A DNA stretch of 64,000 nt from CAYNRA01 sp046296415. Lineage in GTDB: Bacteria; Bacteroidota; Bacteroidia; Cytophagales; Spirosomataceae. The position numbers were made by a program, and so were the translations under genes. The stretch lies in the NCBI GenBank assembly GCA_046296415.1, contig JBKBLN010000001.1, positions 310,001 to 374,000 on the forward strand, given 5' to 3'. Positions within the stretch are counted from its first letter, which is position 1, and each line of letters starts with the position of its first letter. The notes below the pieces were generated by a model, which was given only the letters and a program-made list of their open reading frames with translations, did no database searches and was not told the origin of the DNA. Shown piece by piece: positions 52,036 to 61,998 of the stretch.

Positions 52036-53709
52036 TTAAAATGGGTCGGGTGCTTGAAAGGTCATCCAGTCGCCGGTAGTAGGGTGTTCAAATCCTAAAA
52101 AAGCGGCATGTAAATGAAGGCGTTGGTCGATGGTCCCGTACAAATCGTCCCCTACAATCGGTGCGTGTAGTCCGTTGGGATGGGCGGCATGGACACGTAG
52201 TTGGTGGGTTCGGCCGGTAAGAGGCCAAAAATGAACTTTGGTATATGTATCTGTCCTGTCCACCACTTGCCATCGAGTTACGGCATGTTTACCTGACTCG
52301 AGACATACTTTTTGTCTTGGCCGATCCAATGGATCTCCAATCAAAGGAAGTTGGATTTCACCTGATTCTCCTTCGATAGGCTTAGAAAGTAAGGCCGTGT
52401 ACCGTTTTTTGACGGTTCTGTCGATGAATTGTTTTTGAATGCGTTTGTGAGCCTCTTTATTCTTGGCTACCACCAATAAGCCTGAGGTAGACATGTCTAA
52501 TCGATGAATCATGATCGGTTCCTCATCCAATAATAGAGCTTGTAGGCGAGAATACACGGAGTCTTCGGATACGATACCTGGGACAGATAGAAGCTCCGCT
52601 GGTTTGTTCACCACCAAAAGGTCTGCATCCTGGTACACGATGTCGACTTGTTTGTTTTGCCCCAAGGTTTGTTGCATAGGGTTGGGCTCCAGCGGAATAT
52701 CCACCAGCATATGCTTCAGGATCGGTTTGCATTTCCCCGAGCATGCGGGATAATAATGTCCATGGATTCGAAGCTCCGACTTTGGTGATGCTCCCCACCA
52801 AAACTCGGCCATAGCTAAAGGACGATACTGCTTTTGAAACGCATACTGAAGCAGCTTGGGCGTTGCACATTCTCCAGCTCCTGCGGGGGGCTTTTCGAAG
52901 ACAGTCTCAGCAAAAATAGCCCCGACGGACTTGGTCTGTTGGTACTGATTTAAAAATACATATTGATCAAAAAGTTGCCCCTGTAGAGTAGCTGAATCAT
53001 TTTTTCGGCGTTGTTTTAACGCTTCCATTTCGGTCTCAAACGCCTCTACAGTTTGTTGATAAGGAGCAATACGTTCTTTCCAATCTTTGACCCGGGCATC
53101 GTATGCTCGTCGATCCGCCACACTTTGACGGGCTAATTCCTTCAGAAATGCCTCTTGCTCTACACCTTCCAGCGAGGACTCTTCCCGTTGCTGTTGTCTA
53201 AGGGCTTTATTTTGGCGATGTTGGTCCTTGAGCTGTAGGAGGTCATGTCGACAAGCCTCTTCCAAGTCGGCCCTTTGCGATTTTGCCTCCCAGTAGGCCG
53301 GGTCTTGCTCTAATTCGGCAAGTCGAATGTTTAATTGATTGATTAGCACTTCCTCTCGTCGAAAAAAAGAGTCCTCCGTTAGCATATCAAAAACGGGAGG
53401 AACAAAGCGCTCATGTTGATTGGAATTGGCCAATTTACCTGAAAATGCCGCTAAATATCCTACCTGAAGTTGAGGAGTTTGAACCAACAATACCCCAAAC
53501 ATCTTTCCAATAGGAAGGCCAGCCGCATCAGATTCTAGTCCGAAATTATGAAAAAAATCCGTTTGATGGGTTAAATACCGCTGCAGGTCCTCTGCTGCCC
53601 ATTTCGTCAATGGGTGTGGGGTATAAAAAAACGGATAGGTAAACCCTTCCGGAAGCGAGTGTCGTTGCAATTCAGCTTCCGGAATGGGGATCAGGCATGG
53701 GTCAACCAT
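52036..53709 (-). CDS. RluA-family pseudouridine synthase with long N-terminal extension
   Basis: 557 residues. The catalytic domain is at about 350-557: VVNKPAELLSVPG, the active-site motif HRLDMSTSGLLVVAKN (Asp near 403), KKRYTALL and LTGRTHQLRVHAAH. It isomerises uridine in rRNA or tRNA; the exact site is not readable. Residues 1-345 form an extension twice the length of the usual S4 domain, with a coiled coil (about 130-245). It includes the segment GAGECATPKLLQYAFQKQY and cysteines in YYPACSGKC. This extended form occurs in a subset of Bacteroidota and gamma-proteobacteria. It starts directly after the valS stop (TAA-ATG). Confidence 0.9.
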   Translation of the reverse strand: MVDPCLIPIPEAELQRHSLPEGFTYPFFYTPHPLTKWAAEDLQRYLTHQTDFFHNFGLESDAAGLPIGKMFGVLLVQTPQLQVGYLAAFSGKLANSNQHERFVPPVFDMLTEDSFFRREEVLINQLNIRLAELEQDPAYWEAKSQRADLEEACRHDLLQLKDQHRQNKALRQQQREESSLEGVEQEAFLKELARQSVADRRAYDARVKDWKERIAPYQQTVEAFETEMEALKQRRKNDSATLQGQLFDQYVFLNQYQQTKSVGAIFAETVFEKPPAGAGECATPKLLQYAFQKQYRPLAMAEFWWGASPKSELRIHGHYYPACSGKCKPILKHMLVDIPLEPNPMQQTLGQNKQVDIVYQDADLLVVNKPAELLSVPGIVSEDSVYSRLQALLLDEEPIMIHRLDMSTSGLLVVAKNKEAHKRIQKQFIDRTVKKRYTALLSKPIEGESGEIQLPLIGDPLDRPRQKVCLESGKHAVTRWQVVDRTDTYTKVHFWPLTGRTHQLRVHAAHPNGLHAPIVGDDLYGTIDQRLHLHAAFLGFEHPTTGDWMTFQAPDPF

Positions 53710-56346
53710 TTAGTTTAATTTGGCCAGAGCCTCCTCCAAAGCCGTTATCTTGGCCTCAGCATCGGCTAATTTATCTTTTTCACGTTGTACGACATCCGGT
53801 TTGGCATTTTGAACGAAACGTTCGTTGCTTAATTTACCTAAAACCGACTGGCGGAAACCGCGGGTGTATTCAAGTTCCTTTTGAATGTTTTCACGCTCGG
53901 CTTCCAAATCCAAGTTTTCGCCAAGGTCCAAACTAAACTCATCGGCTTTAATCACCAAACTAATTCCTTTGGTTTCATCTGCTAGAGTGACAGGTGCTAC
54001 ATTGGCCAACTTTTGAATCAATGGAATTAGGGACACATAGCGATCCGGCTGAAGCGTTTTTATCCACAAGGGCAGAGATTCTTTTGGTGAAATTTGTTTG
54101 GCGTTTCGGGTATTTCGGACCCACGATACAAGTTCTAAAACCATATCCATGTCGCTCAGTAAGTGAGATTGGATACTCCCTGCTTTGGGGAATTCTGCCA
54201 CACAAATTGAAGAGCCCGCGGGCCGCTCCCGAAGTTGTTGCCAAATCTCCTCCGAAATAAACGGGGTCCAAGGATGTACCAATCGCATGAGAGTATCAAA
54301 AAACGCAAGGGTTGCCTCATAGGTAGCTTGATCGATGGGTTGGGCTTTGCCATCCAAGTACGCTGGTTTTACCATTTCCAGGTACTGAGAACAGAAGTCG
54401 TTCCAGATCAAGTTGTAGGTAGCCAAAAGCGCATCCGACATCCGGAATTTAGCATAATGTTCGTGTACCTCGGTTATAACGGAAGCCAGCTTGGATTCAA
54501 ACCACTGGATGGCGGTTTGATTTCCAATCGAAATGGCCTGATTCTCAACCTCCCAACCTTTCACCAACCGGAATGCATTCCAAATTTTGTTGGAGAAATT
54601 TCGACCTTGCTCACAGAGCTTTTCGTCAAACGGAAGGTCATTTCCGGCAGGGGAGCTGAATAACATACCCGTTCGGACGCCATCGGCACCATATTTTTCA
54701 ATCAAATCCAAAGGATCTGGCGAATTCCCAAGGGACTTCGACATTTTTCGACCTTGTTTATCTCGCACAATGCCGGTCAAATACACATTTTTGAATGGAT
54801 ATTGACCCTTATATTCATATCCTGCAATGATCATCCGAGCCACCCAGAAGAATAAAATTTCGGGAGCCGTAACCAAATCCTGAGTGGGATAGTAATAGTT
54901 GATGTCGGCATTGTCAGGATCTTTGAAACCATCAAACACAGATATAGGCCATAACCAAGAAGAAAACCACGTGTCGAGTACATCTTCATCTTGGGTTAGA
55001 TCCTGCTCGCTGAGTGCAAAAAGCTGGTACTTTTCTCGTGCAATTTTGAGTGCTTCTTTTTTGGACTTCGCGACAATGCAGGTTCCATCGAGTAAGTAAT
55101 AGGCCGGTATCCGATGTCCCCACCAAAGCTGACGGCTGATACACCAATCCCGTACATTTTCCATCCAATGTTTGTACGTATTTTTGAACTTCGACGGAAT
55201 CAGCTGAATGGTATCGTTCATGACGTTCTCAAGTGCCGGTTCCGATACGCGTTTCATCCGCAAAAACCATTGCAGAGAAACCCGGGGTTCGATGACAGCC
55301 CCGGTACGTTCTGACGTTCCCACATTGGACTTAATGTCTTCAATTTTTTCAATATGGCCTGCTTCCTCCAAAAGCCCCAAGATCTTTTTGCGCGCAGCGA
55401 ATCGATCTTCCCCAACCAAAATTTGAGCTTTTTCGTTGAGTTTCCCTTCCTCCGTTAGGATGTCCAACACGGGTAGGCCATGTTTTTCACCTAAGGCAAA
55501 ATCGTTGGGATCATGGGCGGGGGTCACTTTTAAGCAACCGGTACCGAAATCCATGGTAACATAGTCATCAGCGATGATCGGAATTTCTTTGTTAATCAAA
55601 GGAATCAACGCTTTTTGTCCGATTAAATGCTGATAGCGCGGGTCATCTGGATGCACACAAATGGCGGCATCGGCCATGATGGTTTCAGGACGAACCGTCG
55701 CAATCGTAATAGTTTGGGAAGGATCTTCCGCTAATAAATACCGAATATAGACTAGTTTTTGTTGAACTTCTTTGGCAATGACTTCCTCATCCGATACGGT
55801 TGTTTTGGCTTGTGGATCCCAATTGACCATTCGGTGCCCCCGGTAAATGTCGCCTTTGTTGTAAAGGTCAACAAACACGGAAATAACGGCGTCATACAGG
55901 GAATCCTCCATGGTAAAGCGAGTCCGATCCCAATCACAGGATGCACCTAACTTTCGCAACTGGGACAAGATAATCCCCCCGTACTTTTCGGTCCATTCCC
56001 AGCAGTAAGCAAGGAATTCGTCTCGGCTTAGACTTGACTTGTCAATTCCTTTTTCTTTCAACATCGCGACCACTTTGGCCTCCGTTGCGATCGAGGCGTG
56101 GTCGGTACCTGGAACCCAGCAGGCCTCTTTCCCTTCCATACGAGCCTTGCGCACCAATACATCTTGAATGGTATTGTTAAGCATGTGCCCCATGTGCAAT
56201 ACACCCGTTACATTGGGAGGGGGAATGACGATGGTGTATGGCTCTTTTTCCGGATTGGGAGTGGAGCGAAAGAAGCCTTGGTCCAACCAATACTGGTACC
56301 ACTTGTCTTCAATGTCTTTGGGGTTGTATGTCTTTGAAATTTCCAT
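53710..56346 (-). CDS. valS: valyl-tRNA synthetase
   Basis: 878 residues, the usual length. The class I signatures are HMGH at residues 51-54 (PPPNVTGVLHMGHM) and KMSKSLGN near 534. The editing domain contains RYLLAEDP..TITIATVRPETI and DFGTGCLKVTPAHDPNDF. The tRNA-binding anticodon domain and the C-terminal coiled coil (EAERENIQKELEYTRGF ... LEEALAKL) are complete. The next gene (pseudouridine synthase) follows without a gap. Confidence 0.98.
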   Translation of the reverse strand: MEISKTYNPKDIEDKWYQYWLDQGFFRSTPNPEKEPYTIVIPPPNVTGVLHMGHMLNNTIQDVLVRKARMEGKEACWVPGTDHASIATEAKVVAMLKEKGIDKSSLSRDEFLAYCWEWTEKYGGIILSQLRKLGASCDWDRTRFTMEDSLYDAVISVFVDLYNKGDIYRGHRMVNWDPQAKTTVSDEEVIAKEVQQKLVYIRYLLAEDPSQTITIATVRPETIMADAAICVHPDDPRYQHLIGQKALIPLINKEIPIIADDYVTMDFGTGCLKVTPAHDPNDFALGEKHGLPVLDILTEEGKLNEKAQILVGEDRFAARKKILGLLEEAGHIEKIEDIKSNVGTSERTGAVIEPRVSLQWFLRMKRVSEPALENVMNDTIQLIPSKFKNTYKHWMENVRDWCISRQLWWGHRIPAYYLLDGTCIVAKSKKEALKIAREKYQLFALSEQDLTQDEDVLDTWFSSWLWPISVFDGFKDPDNADINYYYPTQDLVTAPEILFFWVARMIIAGYEYKGQYPFKNVYLTGIVRDKQGRKMSKSLGNSPDPLDLIEKYGADGVRTGMLFSSPAGNDLPFDEKLCEQGRNFSNKIWNAFRLVKGWEVENQAISIGNQTAIQWFESKLASVITEVHEHYAKFRMSDALLATYNLIWNDFCSQYLEMVKPAYLDGKAQPIDQATYEATLAFFDTLMRLVHPWTPFISEEIWQQLRERPAGSSICVAEFPKAGSIQSHLLSDMDMVLELVSWVRNTRNAKQISPKESLPLWIKTLQPDRYVSLIPLIQKLANVAPVTLADETKGISLVIKADEFSLDLGENLDLEAERENIQKELEYTRGFRQSVLGKLSNERFVQNAKPDVVQREKDKLADAEAKITALEEALAKLN

Positions 56347-56385
56347 GATGCGAAAAAATAGTCAAGCCTTTGCCTAAAGGGAAGG

Positions 56386-56393
56386 CAAAAATA
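56386..56393 (-). promoter_or_regulatory. possible -7 element of the valS transcript
   Basis: TATTTTTG on the minus strand matches TAnnTTTG exactly, about 40 bp before the valS start. No TTG at the proper distance was found. Confidence 0.35.
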
Positions 56394-56433
56394 CACAATT
56401 TCAATCGCCTAGGAAAAGAGAAATCTGGATTGT

Positions 56434-59346
56434 TTAGTCAAGTAAGGCGAGCATGTCTTGAGTCGATAGGTTTTTGAAAAAGGATTCCTCCGTCGTGATG
56501 AGCTCATCAAACAACCGTTTTTTGTTTTGTTGGAGTACCAATATCTTTTCCTCTACTGAATTTCGGGTAATAAACTTGTAGGTAAAGACTTTGTTCTGTT
56601 GCCCAATGCGATGCGCGCGGTCGATGGCTTGTGCCTCAATGGCCGGGTTCCACCAAGGATCGAGGATAAAAACATATTCCGCCGCGGTTAGATTTAAACC
56701 AACACCACCCGCTTTCAAAGAAATTAAAAAGACTTGAATGGCGGGATCCGTCTGAAAACGATCGACCACTTCTTGACGATTTTGAGTGGCACCATCTAAA
56801 TAACAATACGAAATACCATCTTGGTCAAATTGGTGTTTGTAAACCTGTAAGTGTTTTACAAACTGGCTGAATATCAAAACCTTATGATTGTTCTTTAAGG
56901 TGCTTTCTAACTTGTGCAGTACATCACGACGTTTACCGGATACCTCTGTAAAGGTAGGATCGATCAGTACCGGGTCATTGGCAATTTGTCGAAGTTTGGT
57001 TAAACCTTCCAGAACAATCATTTGGGAACGCTGAATTCCCTTTTTTTCGATTTGTTCTAAAATCAAATTTCGATAATGTGACTTGGTTTCCTCGTAGCGT
57101 TTCCATTGCTCCTCTGCCATATCCGAATAATGGACCGTTTGAATTTTTTCGGGCAGCTCGGTGGCTACTTGGGATTTATGACGACGCAACATGAAAGGTT
57201 TAATCTTTCGAAATAAGCGCTGGGTTGCCCCCTCATCTTGATGCTTCTCGATGGGTAATTGATACGTTGTTTTAAAAAACGACTGGGATCCTAAGAGGCC
57301 AGGATTGGCAAAACTCATCTGGCTCCATAAGTCCATCGTCGAGTTTTCGAGGGGTGTTCCGGTTAGAATTAAGCGATTTTCGCTTTGTAATTCCCGTACG
57401 GCTTGGGATATATTGGAAGTCGGGTTTTTTATGGCTTGCGATTCATCGAGGATGACGTACGTGAACTTGAATTTCTTAATAAAATCGATGTCCAACCGTA
57501 AAACGGAATACGACATCAAGATCAAATCATAAGACGAAAATAAGCTAGCATCTTTGGGTCGATATGTCCCCGCATGAACATAAATACGCAGCTTGGGGGT
57601 AAATCGCTCGGCCTCTTTTTGCCAGTTGTAAATCAACGAGGTGGGAAGAGCAATTAAAGAAGGGTTTTTTAGTTCGGATTTTTCATGGATGGATTGGAGA
57701 AACGCCAGTGTCATGACGGTTTTTCCCAATCCCATGTCGTCCGCTAAACAACCACCCAAACGGTATTGATGTAAAAAATGCATCCAGTCATACCCCGCTT
57801 TTTGGTAAGGTCGAAGGGTACCCTCAAATCCGGACGGTAAGGGTTCAGCACTGATCGATTGAAACTGCTGTAAGGCCAACAGTTTTTTGGAAAGGTTGGC
57901 TTCAACCCATCCTTGAGCAGACAAATCTTCCACTAGAGCTAAGTGAAATTTAGCCAAGTGAGCTTCCTCATCTTGTATTTCACTCAATGACCATAATTCG
58001 TAGTATTGAGCGAACCATTCTTCTGGGATGACAGCCACCTCCCCATTGGGTAAGACGAATTCTCTTTTTCCGGCCAGCATCCATTTTCGAATACTCAAGA
58101 AGGGAATCGTAAATTCGCCAAACTGCACATGCGTACGGATGTCGAACCAGTCTTCGGATTCGTGGATGGTCACTCGAATTTGCGCATATCCTAGAAAGTA
58201 GGTTTTTCCGGGATCCGTTTGTACCACCTGAATACCAGCTTCCTTTAGTTGATTCTGGTGTGCCTGGCACCATTGCAGGGCTTGGCTTCTAGACCATTTA
58301 ATTTTCCCATTTTTAATGGGAAGATCCCACTGAACAAGTGTCTTTACCCAGTACTTTTCCTCTGATATTTTTCGCTTGATGCGTATAAACGTCCATTGAT
58401 CCTCCTCCTTTTTTGCCTCAACATGCGCGTGCGTCGTGAAGTGATCAAAGGGGAACTCCTGATCCCCATACTTAAACTTTAATTCTATCTTCATGGATTC
58501 CTCCCCTGGTGCTCCCCCTGGTTGCGACTCAAAAAGTGCTTCGGTCTTGGTCGCCGAAATTGGAGTGAGCGTCAACACGGGTTGAATGGGCAGTTCATGA
58601 GTTTCAATCGTAAATCCTTTGGCAAATACCTTAAACTGCCCGATCAACGACGTGATGAACTTGTGGTAATAGGTATCTTCCAACTTCTTGGGAATCTGAA
58701 TATGAAATTTATCCAAGAATGGTCGCAACTTTTTTCCGTCGGTGTGAGGTTCAAAGTAATAAAGAAACTGATCGATCAGTAAAAAGGCCGGATGGTCAGA
58801 CAAAATCCGGGCTCCGGGGGTTTGAAGCTTTACCCGGTTGCCTTTATATAAAATATTGGGGAAATAATAGGTCTGTTCAGCTTGTCGGTCGAAATGAAAA
58901 TAAACTTTGGCGGGTTCTTCCGCAATTTCCACCTTACGCCAAATGGGGTTCCCATCTTTCCCCATCAAGAACAAACGTTTGTGGATCAAATTGGGCAATA
59001 TAAGACTCCGCAGGTTATCCATATAACTTTGTATGGCCTCCTGCAAAGACTTATCCTTTTCATAAACTTTTAGAAAAAAATCAACCGGCTTCAATTTTTT
59101 CGGATTGAATTTCTTCAAAACCATTTCCTGTTGCATATCATCCATCCACCGGATCAACTTTCGGTCGTCTTCGGTGAGTCCCTTTTGAAACTCTTCCATA
59201 TTTTTATGGGAGATGTTTTGATAGGTGTAGGTTAGGTCGCCTTTGGTATTGACCTGTACCACGAAGGATTCAAACAAAGGACCCAAGTATTGATGCTCAA
59301 AAAGAGCATACACCAGCGAATAGGGCTGTTGGGTAGAAACTTTCAT
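56434..59346 (-). CDS. SNF2-family helicase/ATPase
   Basis: 970 residues. Residues 1-510 are an unrecognised N-terminal region. The SNF2 core follows: motif I DDMGLGKTVMT (near 535), Ia LIALPTSLIYNW, motif II VILDESQAIKN (near 632), motif III LILTGTPLENS, and in the second lobe VLIFSQFVKHLQVY, LISLKAGGVGLNLTAA and IDRAHRIGQQNKV. DESQ in place of DEAH is common in bacterial SNF2 proteins. It would move on double-stranded DNA or remodel protein-DNA complexes. The gene is alone, divergent from eboE. Confidence 0.93.
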   Translation of the reverse strand: MKVSTQQPYSLVYALFEHQYLGPLFESFVVQVNTKGDLTYTYQNISHKNMEEFQKGLTEDDRKLIRWMDDMQQEMVLKKFNPKKLKPVDFFLKVYEKDKSLQEAIQSYMDNLRSLILPNLIHKRLFLMGKDGNPIWRKVEIAEEPAKVYFHFDRQAEQTYYFPNILYKGNRVKLQTPGARILSDHPAFLLIDQFLYYFEPHTDGKKLRPFLDKFHIQIPKKLEDTYYHKFITSLIGQFKVFAKGFTIETHELPIQPVLTLTPISATKTEALFESQPGGAPGEESMKIELKFKYGDQEFPFDHFTTHAHVEAKKEEDQWTFIRIKRKISEEKYWVKTLVQWDLPIKNGKIKWSRSQALQWCQAHQNQLKEAGIQVVQTDPGKTYFLGYAQIRVTIHESEDWFDIRTHVQFGEFTIPFLSIRKWMLAGKREFVLPNGEVAVIPEEWFAQYYELWSLSEIQDEEAHLAKFHLALVEDLSAQGWVEANLSKKLLALQQFQSISAEPLPSGFEGTLRPYQKAGYDWMHFLHQYRLGGCLADDMGLGKTVMTLAFLQSIHEKSELKNPSLIALPTSLIYNWQKEAERFTPKLRIYVHAGTYRPKDASLFSSYDLILMSYSVLRLDIDFIKKFKFTYVILDESQAIKNPTSNISQAVRELQSENRLILTGTPLENSTMDLWSQMSFANPGLLGSQSFFKTTYQLPIEKHQDEGATQRLFRKIKPFMLRRHKSQVATELPEKIQTVHYSDMAEEQWKRYEETKSHYRNLILEQIEKKGIQRSQMIVLEGLTKLRQIANDPVLIDPTFTEVSGKRRDVLHKLESTLKNNHKVLIFSQFVKHLQVYKHQFDQDGISYCYLDGATQNRQEVVDRFQTDPAIQVFLISLKAGGVGLNLTAAEYVFILDPWWNPAIEAQAIDRAHRIGQQNKVFTYKFITRNSVEEKILVLQQNKKRLFDELITTEESFFKNLSTQDMLALLD

Positions 59347-59411
59347 AGGAGCCTAGGCCAAGGTATAATTGGGAAGAGTTCAAACAACGAATTTAATCAA
59401 CCCAGTCTATA

Positions 59412-59479
59412 TTCCCAAAGATTTAGATCAAACCCTCCAGAAACGCTATCCATTCGGCTGTTCTATGTATCTTTGGGAA
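59412..59479. promoter_or_regulatory. inverted repeat spanning a divergent promoter region
   Basis: TTCCCAAAGAT (59412-59422) and ATCTTTGGGAA (59469-59479) are perfect inverted copies 46 bp apart, between the SNF2 gene and eboE. The right arm contains the -7 box of eboE. The left arm gives AATCTTTG on the minus strand, one base from a -7 box. It could be a pair of symmetric promoters or operators. Confidence 0.5.
59468..59475 (+). promoter_or_regulatory. -7 promoter element of eboE
   Basis: TATCTTTG is an exact match to TAnnTTTG, about 17 bp before the eboE start. No TTG was found near 59445. Confidence 0.5.
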
Positions 59480-59492
59480 AAAAGGTATTGGC

Positions 59493-60641
59493 ATGATGTA
59501 TCAACTTGGGTATTGTTCAAATATTCATCCCGGAGAAGACTGGGCCTCCCATGAGAAGCAATTACATGAACACTTTCCTTCTGTTTTGACACACTTTGCA
59601 GCCTATACGGTGGGTCTTGGACTCCGCCTGGCACACCCCGCAGTAGCCTCATTTTCAGGATCCGATTTCCGGGATTGGCTGAATCAACAAGGCTCTTTTG
59701 TCTTTACGATCAATGGGTTTCCGTATGGGCAATTTCATGAGTCTGTCGTGAAAGACCGCGTACATGCCCCCGATTGGTCGACTCCCGAACGTTTGGAATA
59801 CACCCAAGCTTTGTTTGCTCACCTAGCCGAAACCCTGCCCGATTGGATTTCGTCTGCCGGGGTGTCTACCTCCCCGTTATCCTACCGCCACTGGTGGCCC
59901 GATCGAGACACCGCCATTCAACAAACCACCCAGCCCATCCTCGTGGTATTGTCTTTTTTGATCGAACTAAAAGAAAAAACTGGAAAATCCCTACATCTCG
60001 ATATAGAACCCGAGCCTGATGGACTACTCGAAACCGTCGAGGAGTTTATGGATTGGTATGATCGGTCCCTTCGCCCTGCCGCCTATGCAGCTGGATTTTC
60101 GGACCAACAACTCACGGAACATATTCAATTGTGTTTCGATATTTGCCATGTGGCCGTCGGTTTTGAGCCCGCTACCGATCGATTGATGGAACTCAAAAAA
60201 CGCAGGATACCCATTGGGAAATACCAAGTAAGCTCCGCCCTCCGGGTGGTGTGGGATTCGCTTATCGCTGAAAAACAGGAACAACTCAAGGCTTTTGTTG
60301 AACCAACCTATTTACATCAAGTGGTGGGTTTGAAAAAATCAGGTGAAATCATTCGTTTTCTCGACCTAGATCAAGCATTGGCTCAAGCCGATCCCGAAGA
60401 GTACTTGGAATGGAGAATTCATTTTCATGTCCCCATCTTTTTACCTTCTTTTGGTTTGTTGGAATCCACGCAGTCGGTGATTATCGAATGCATGGATTAC
60501 TGGAATACCCACCAACCCACCCACCAATTGGAGATCGAAACCTATACTTGGGGTGTATTACCTGAGGCGTTGCAAGAACCCATCCACACCTCGATCGCCC
60601 GTGAAATCTCTTGGTTACAAACTCAAATTCGTCATGCATAA
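59493..60641 (+). CDS. eboE: EboE-like TIM-barrel metabolite-traffic protein
   Basis: 382 residues (the ATG at 59496 is equally good). It matches EboE of the ebo/EDB cluster, a TIM-barrel protein related to xylose isomerase: LGYCSNIHPGEDW at the start, FTINGFPYGQFH, LHLDIEPEPDGLLE, IQLCFDICHVAVGFE, and IETYTWGVLPE near the end. The ebo operon has been proposed to move a metabolite precursor across the cytoplasmic membrane in cyanobacteria, algae plastids and Bacteroidota. eboA-D are not present here. The next gene overlaps it by 8 bp. Confidence 0.85.
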   Translation: MMYQLGYCSNIHPGEDWASHEKQLHEHFPSVLTHFAAYTVGLGLRLAHPAVASFSGSDFRDWLNQQGSFVFTINGFPYGQFHESVVKDRVHAPDWSTPERLEYTQALFAHLAETLPDWISSAGVSTSPLSYRHWWPDRDTAIQQTTQPILVVLSFLIELKEKTGKSLHLDIEPEPDGLLETVEEFMDWYDRSLRPAAYAAGFSDQQLTEHIQLCFDICHVAVGFEPATDRLMELKKRRIPIGKYQVSSALRVVWDSLIAEKQEQLKAFVEPTYLHQVVGLKKSGEIIRFLDLDQALAQADPEEYLEWRIHFHVPIFLPSFGLLESTQSVIIECMDYWNTHQPTHQLEIETYTWGVLPEALQEPIHTSIAREISWLQTQIRHA

Positions 60642-61998
60642 AACGGTTGTTATCAATGTCGTTGGACTCAGTCCTGCTTTGATGGGTCCCCATACACCCT
60701 TTTTAAATAGCCTGCCCTGGCCCATAACCCCCATCCGGCCGGCTGTTCCGGCCGTCACGACCACCGCACAAAGTTGTTATGTAACTGGAAAATGGCCCAA
60801 AGACCATGGAATAGTAGCCAATGGCTGGTACGATGCCCGCGACTGCGAGATCAAATTTTGGAAACAAGCGAATCCGTTAGTGGGAGCCGAAAAAATTTGG
60901 GAGCGTGCTAAACGAGAAGATCCATCCTTTACGGTGGCCAATATGTTTTGGTGGTATAATATGTACTCAACGGCCGATTTTTCAGTTACACCTCGCCCAC
61001 AATACCATGCAAACGGATTGAAACTCCCCGATTGCTATTCCCACCCAGCCGACCTACGGGATCACCTGCAAGAAAAATTAGGGACGTTTCCTCTTTTTCA
61101 TTTTTGGGGACCCAATGCCAATATTGTATCGACGCGTTGGATTGCCGACGCCACTTTAGAGGTGGATCGACTTTATAACCCGACCTTGACCTTGGTCTAT
61201 CTTCCGCATCTGGATTATTGCCAGCAAAAAGTTGGGCCTCATCCTGAATTGATTTCCAAGGAATTGAATGAAATTGATGAGGTAGTTCGAGATCTCTATT
61301 CATATTACGAATCCCAAGGAGCTCGCATCCTTATTTTGTCCGAATATGGCATTCAACCGGTGTCCAAATGGGTGGATATCAATCTTCGATTTCGGGAAAA
61401 AGGATGGTTGAAGGTACGGGAAGAGTCAGGTCGTGAGTTGCTTGATGCGGGTGCCTCGGAGGTTTTCGCGGTAGCCGACCATCAAATTGCTCATGTCCAT
61501 ATCCAAGATCCAAGTCGAATTCCGGAAGTGAAGGCCTTTTTAGAAACGCTGGATGGGGTTGATCAGGTCTGGACTAAAGAGGAGCAGGGGAATTTGGCCC
61601 ATGAACGCTCGGGCGATTTGGTATGCCTTTCATCACCCGATGCTTGGTTTACATATTATTATTGGTTGGACACAAAGAAGGAGCCTGACTTTGCCCATAC
61701 GGTGGATATCCACAGAAAACCAGGCTACGACCCCGTGGAGATGTTCATGGATCCTAAAAATCCGTTGATTAAGCTCCGTGCTGGATATCAGTTGCTGAAG
61801 AAAAAACTAGGATTTCGGTACTTGATGGATGTCATTCCCACCGATCCTTCTTTGGTGAAAGGTTCACACGGAACCCCCTTTGGCGACCCGATGTATCACC
61901 CTGTCTTGATGTCGCCAGTTGCTCCCAAAAAATCAATCGAGGCGATCGAGGTCTATGATGTGATTTGGGGTGCCTTGACTCACGATGACTGGTCTTGA
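60634..61998 (+). CDS. ebo-associated phosphodiesterase / alkaline phosphatase family protein
   Basis: 454 residues from ATG 60634, overlapping the eboE stop. It belongs to the nucleotide pyrophosphatase/phosphodiesterase group of the alkaline phosphatase fold: VVINVVGLSPALMG, the nucleophile Thr in PAVTTTAQSCYVTGKWPKDHGIVANGW, LVYLPHLDYCQQKVGP, ILILSEYGIQPV and LVKGSHGTP. The first metal Asp of the usual DGL.P motif is replaced (VVGLSP). This family regularly follows eboE in ebo clusters. The substrate is unknown. The end overlaps the convergent thioesterase gene by 19 bp. Confidence 0.85.
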   Translation: MHKTVVINVVGLSPALMGPHTPFLNSLPWPITPIRPAVPAVTTTAQSCYVTGKWPKDHGIVANGWYDARDCEIKFWKQANPLVGAEKIWERAKREDPSFTVANMFWWYNMYSTADFSVTPRPQYHANGLKLPDCYSHPADLRDHLQEKLGTFPLFHFWGPNANIVSTRWIADATLEVDRLYNPTLTLVYLPHLDYCQQKVGPHPELISKELNEIDEVVRDLYSYYESQGARILILSEYGIQPVSKWVDINLRFREKGWLKVREESGRELLDAGASEVFAVADHQIAHVHIQDPSRIPEVKAFLETLDGVDQVWTKEEQGNLAHERSGDLVCLSSPDAWFTYYYWLDTKKEPDFAHTVDIHRKPGYDPVEMFMDPKNPLIKLRAGYQLLKKKLGFRYLMDVIPTDPSLVKGSHGTPFGDPMYHPVLMSPVAPKKSIEAIEVYDVIWGALTHDDWS

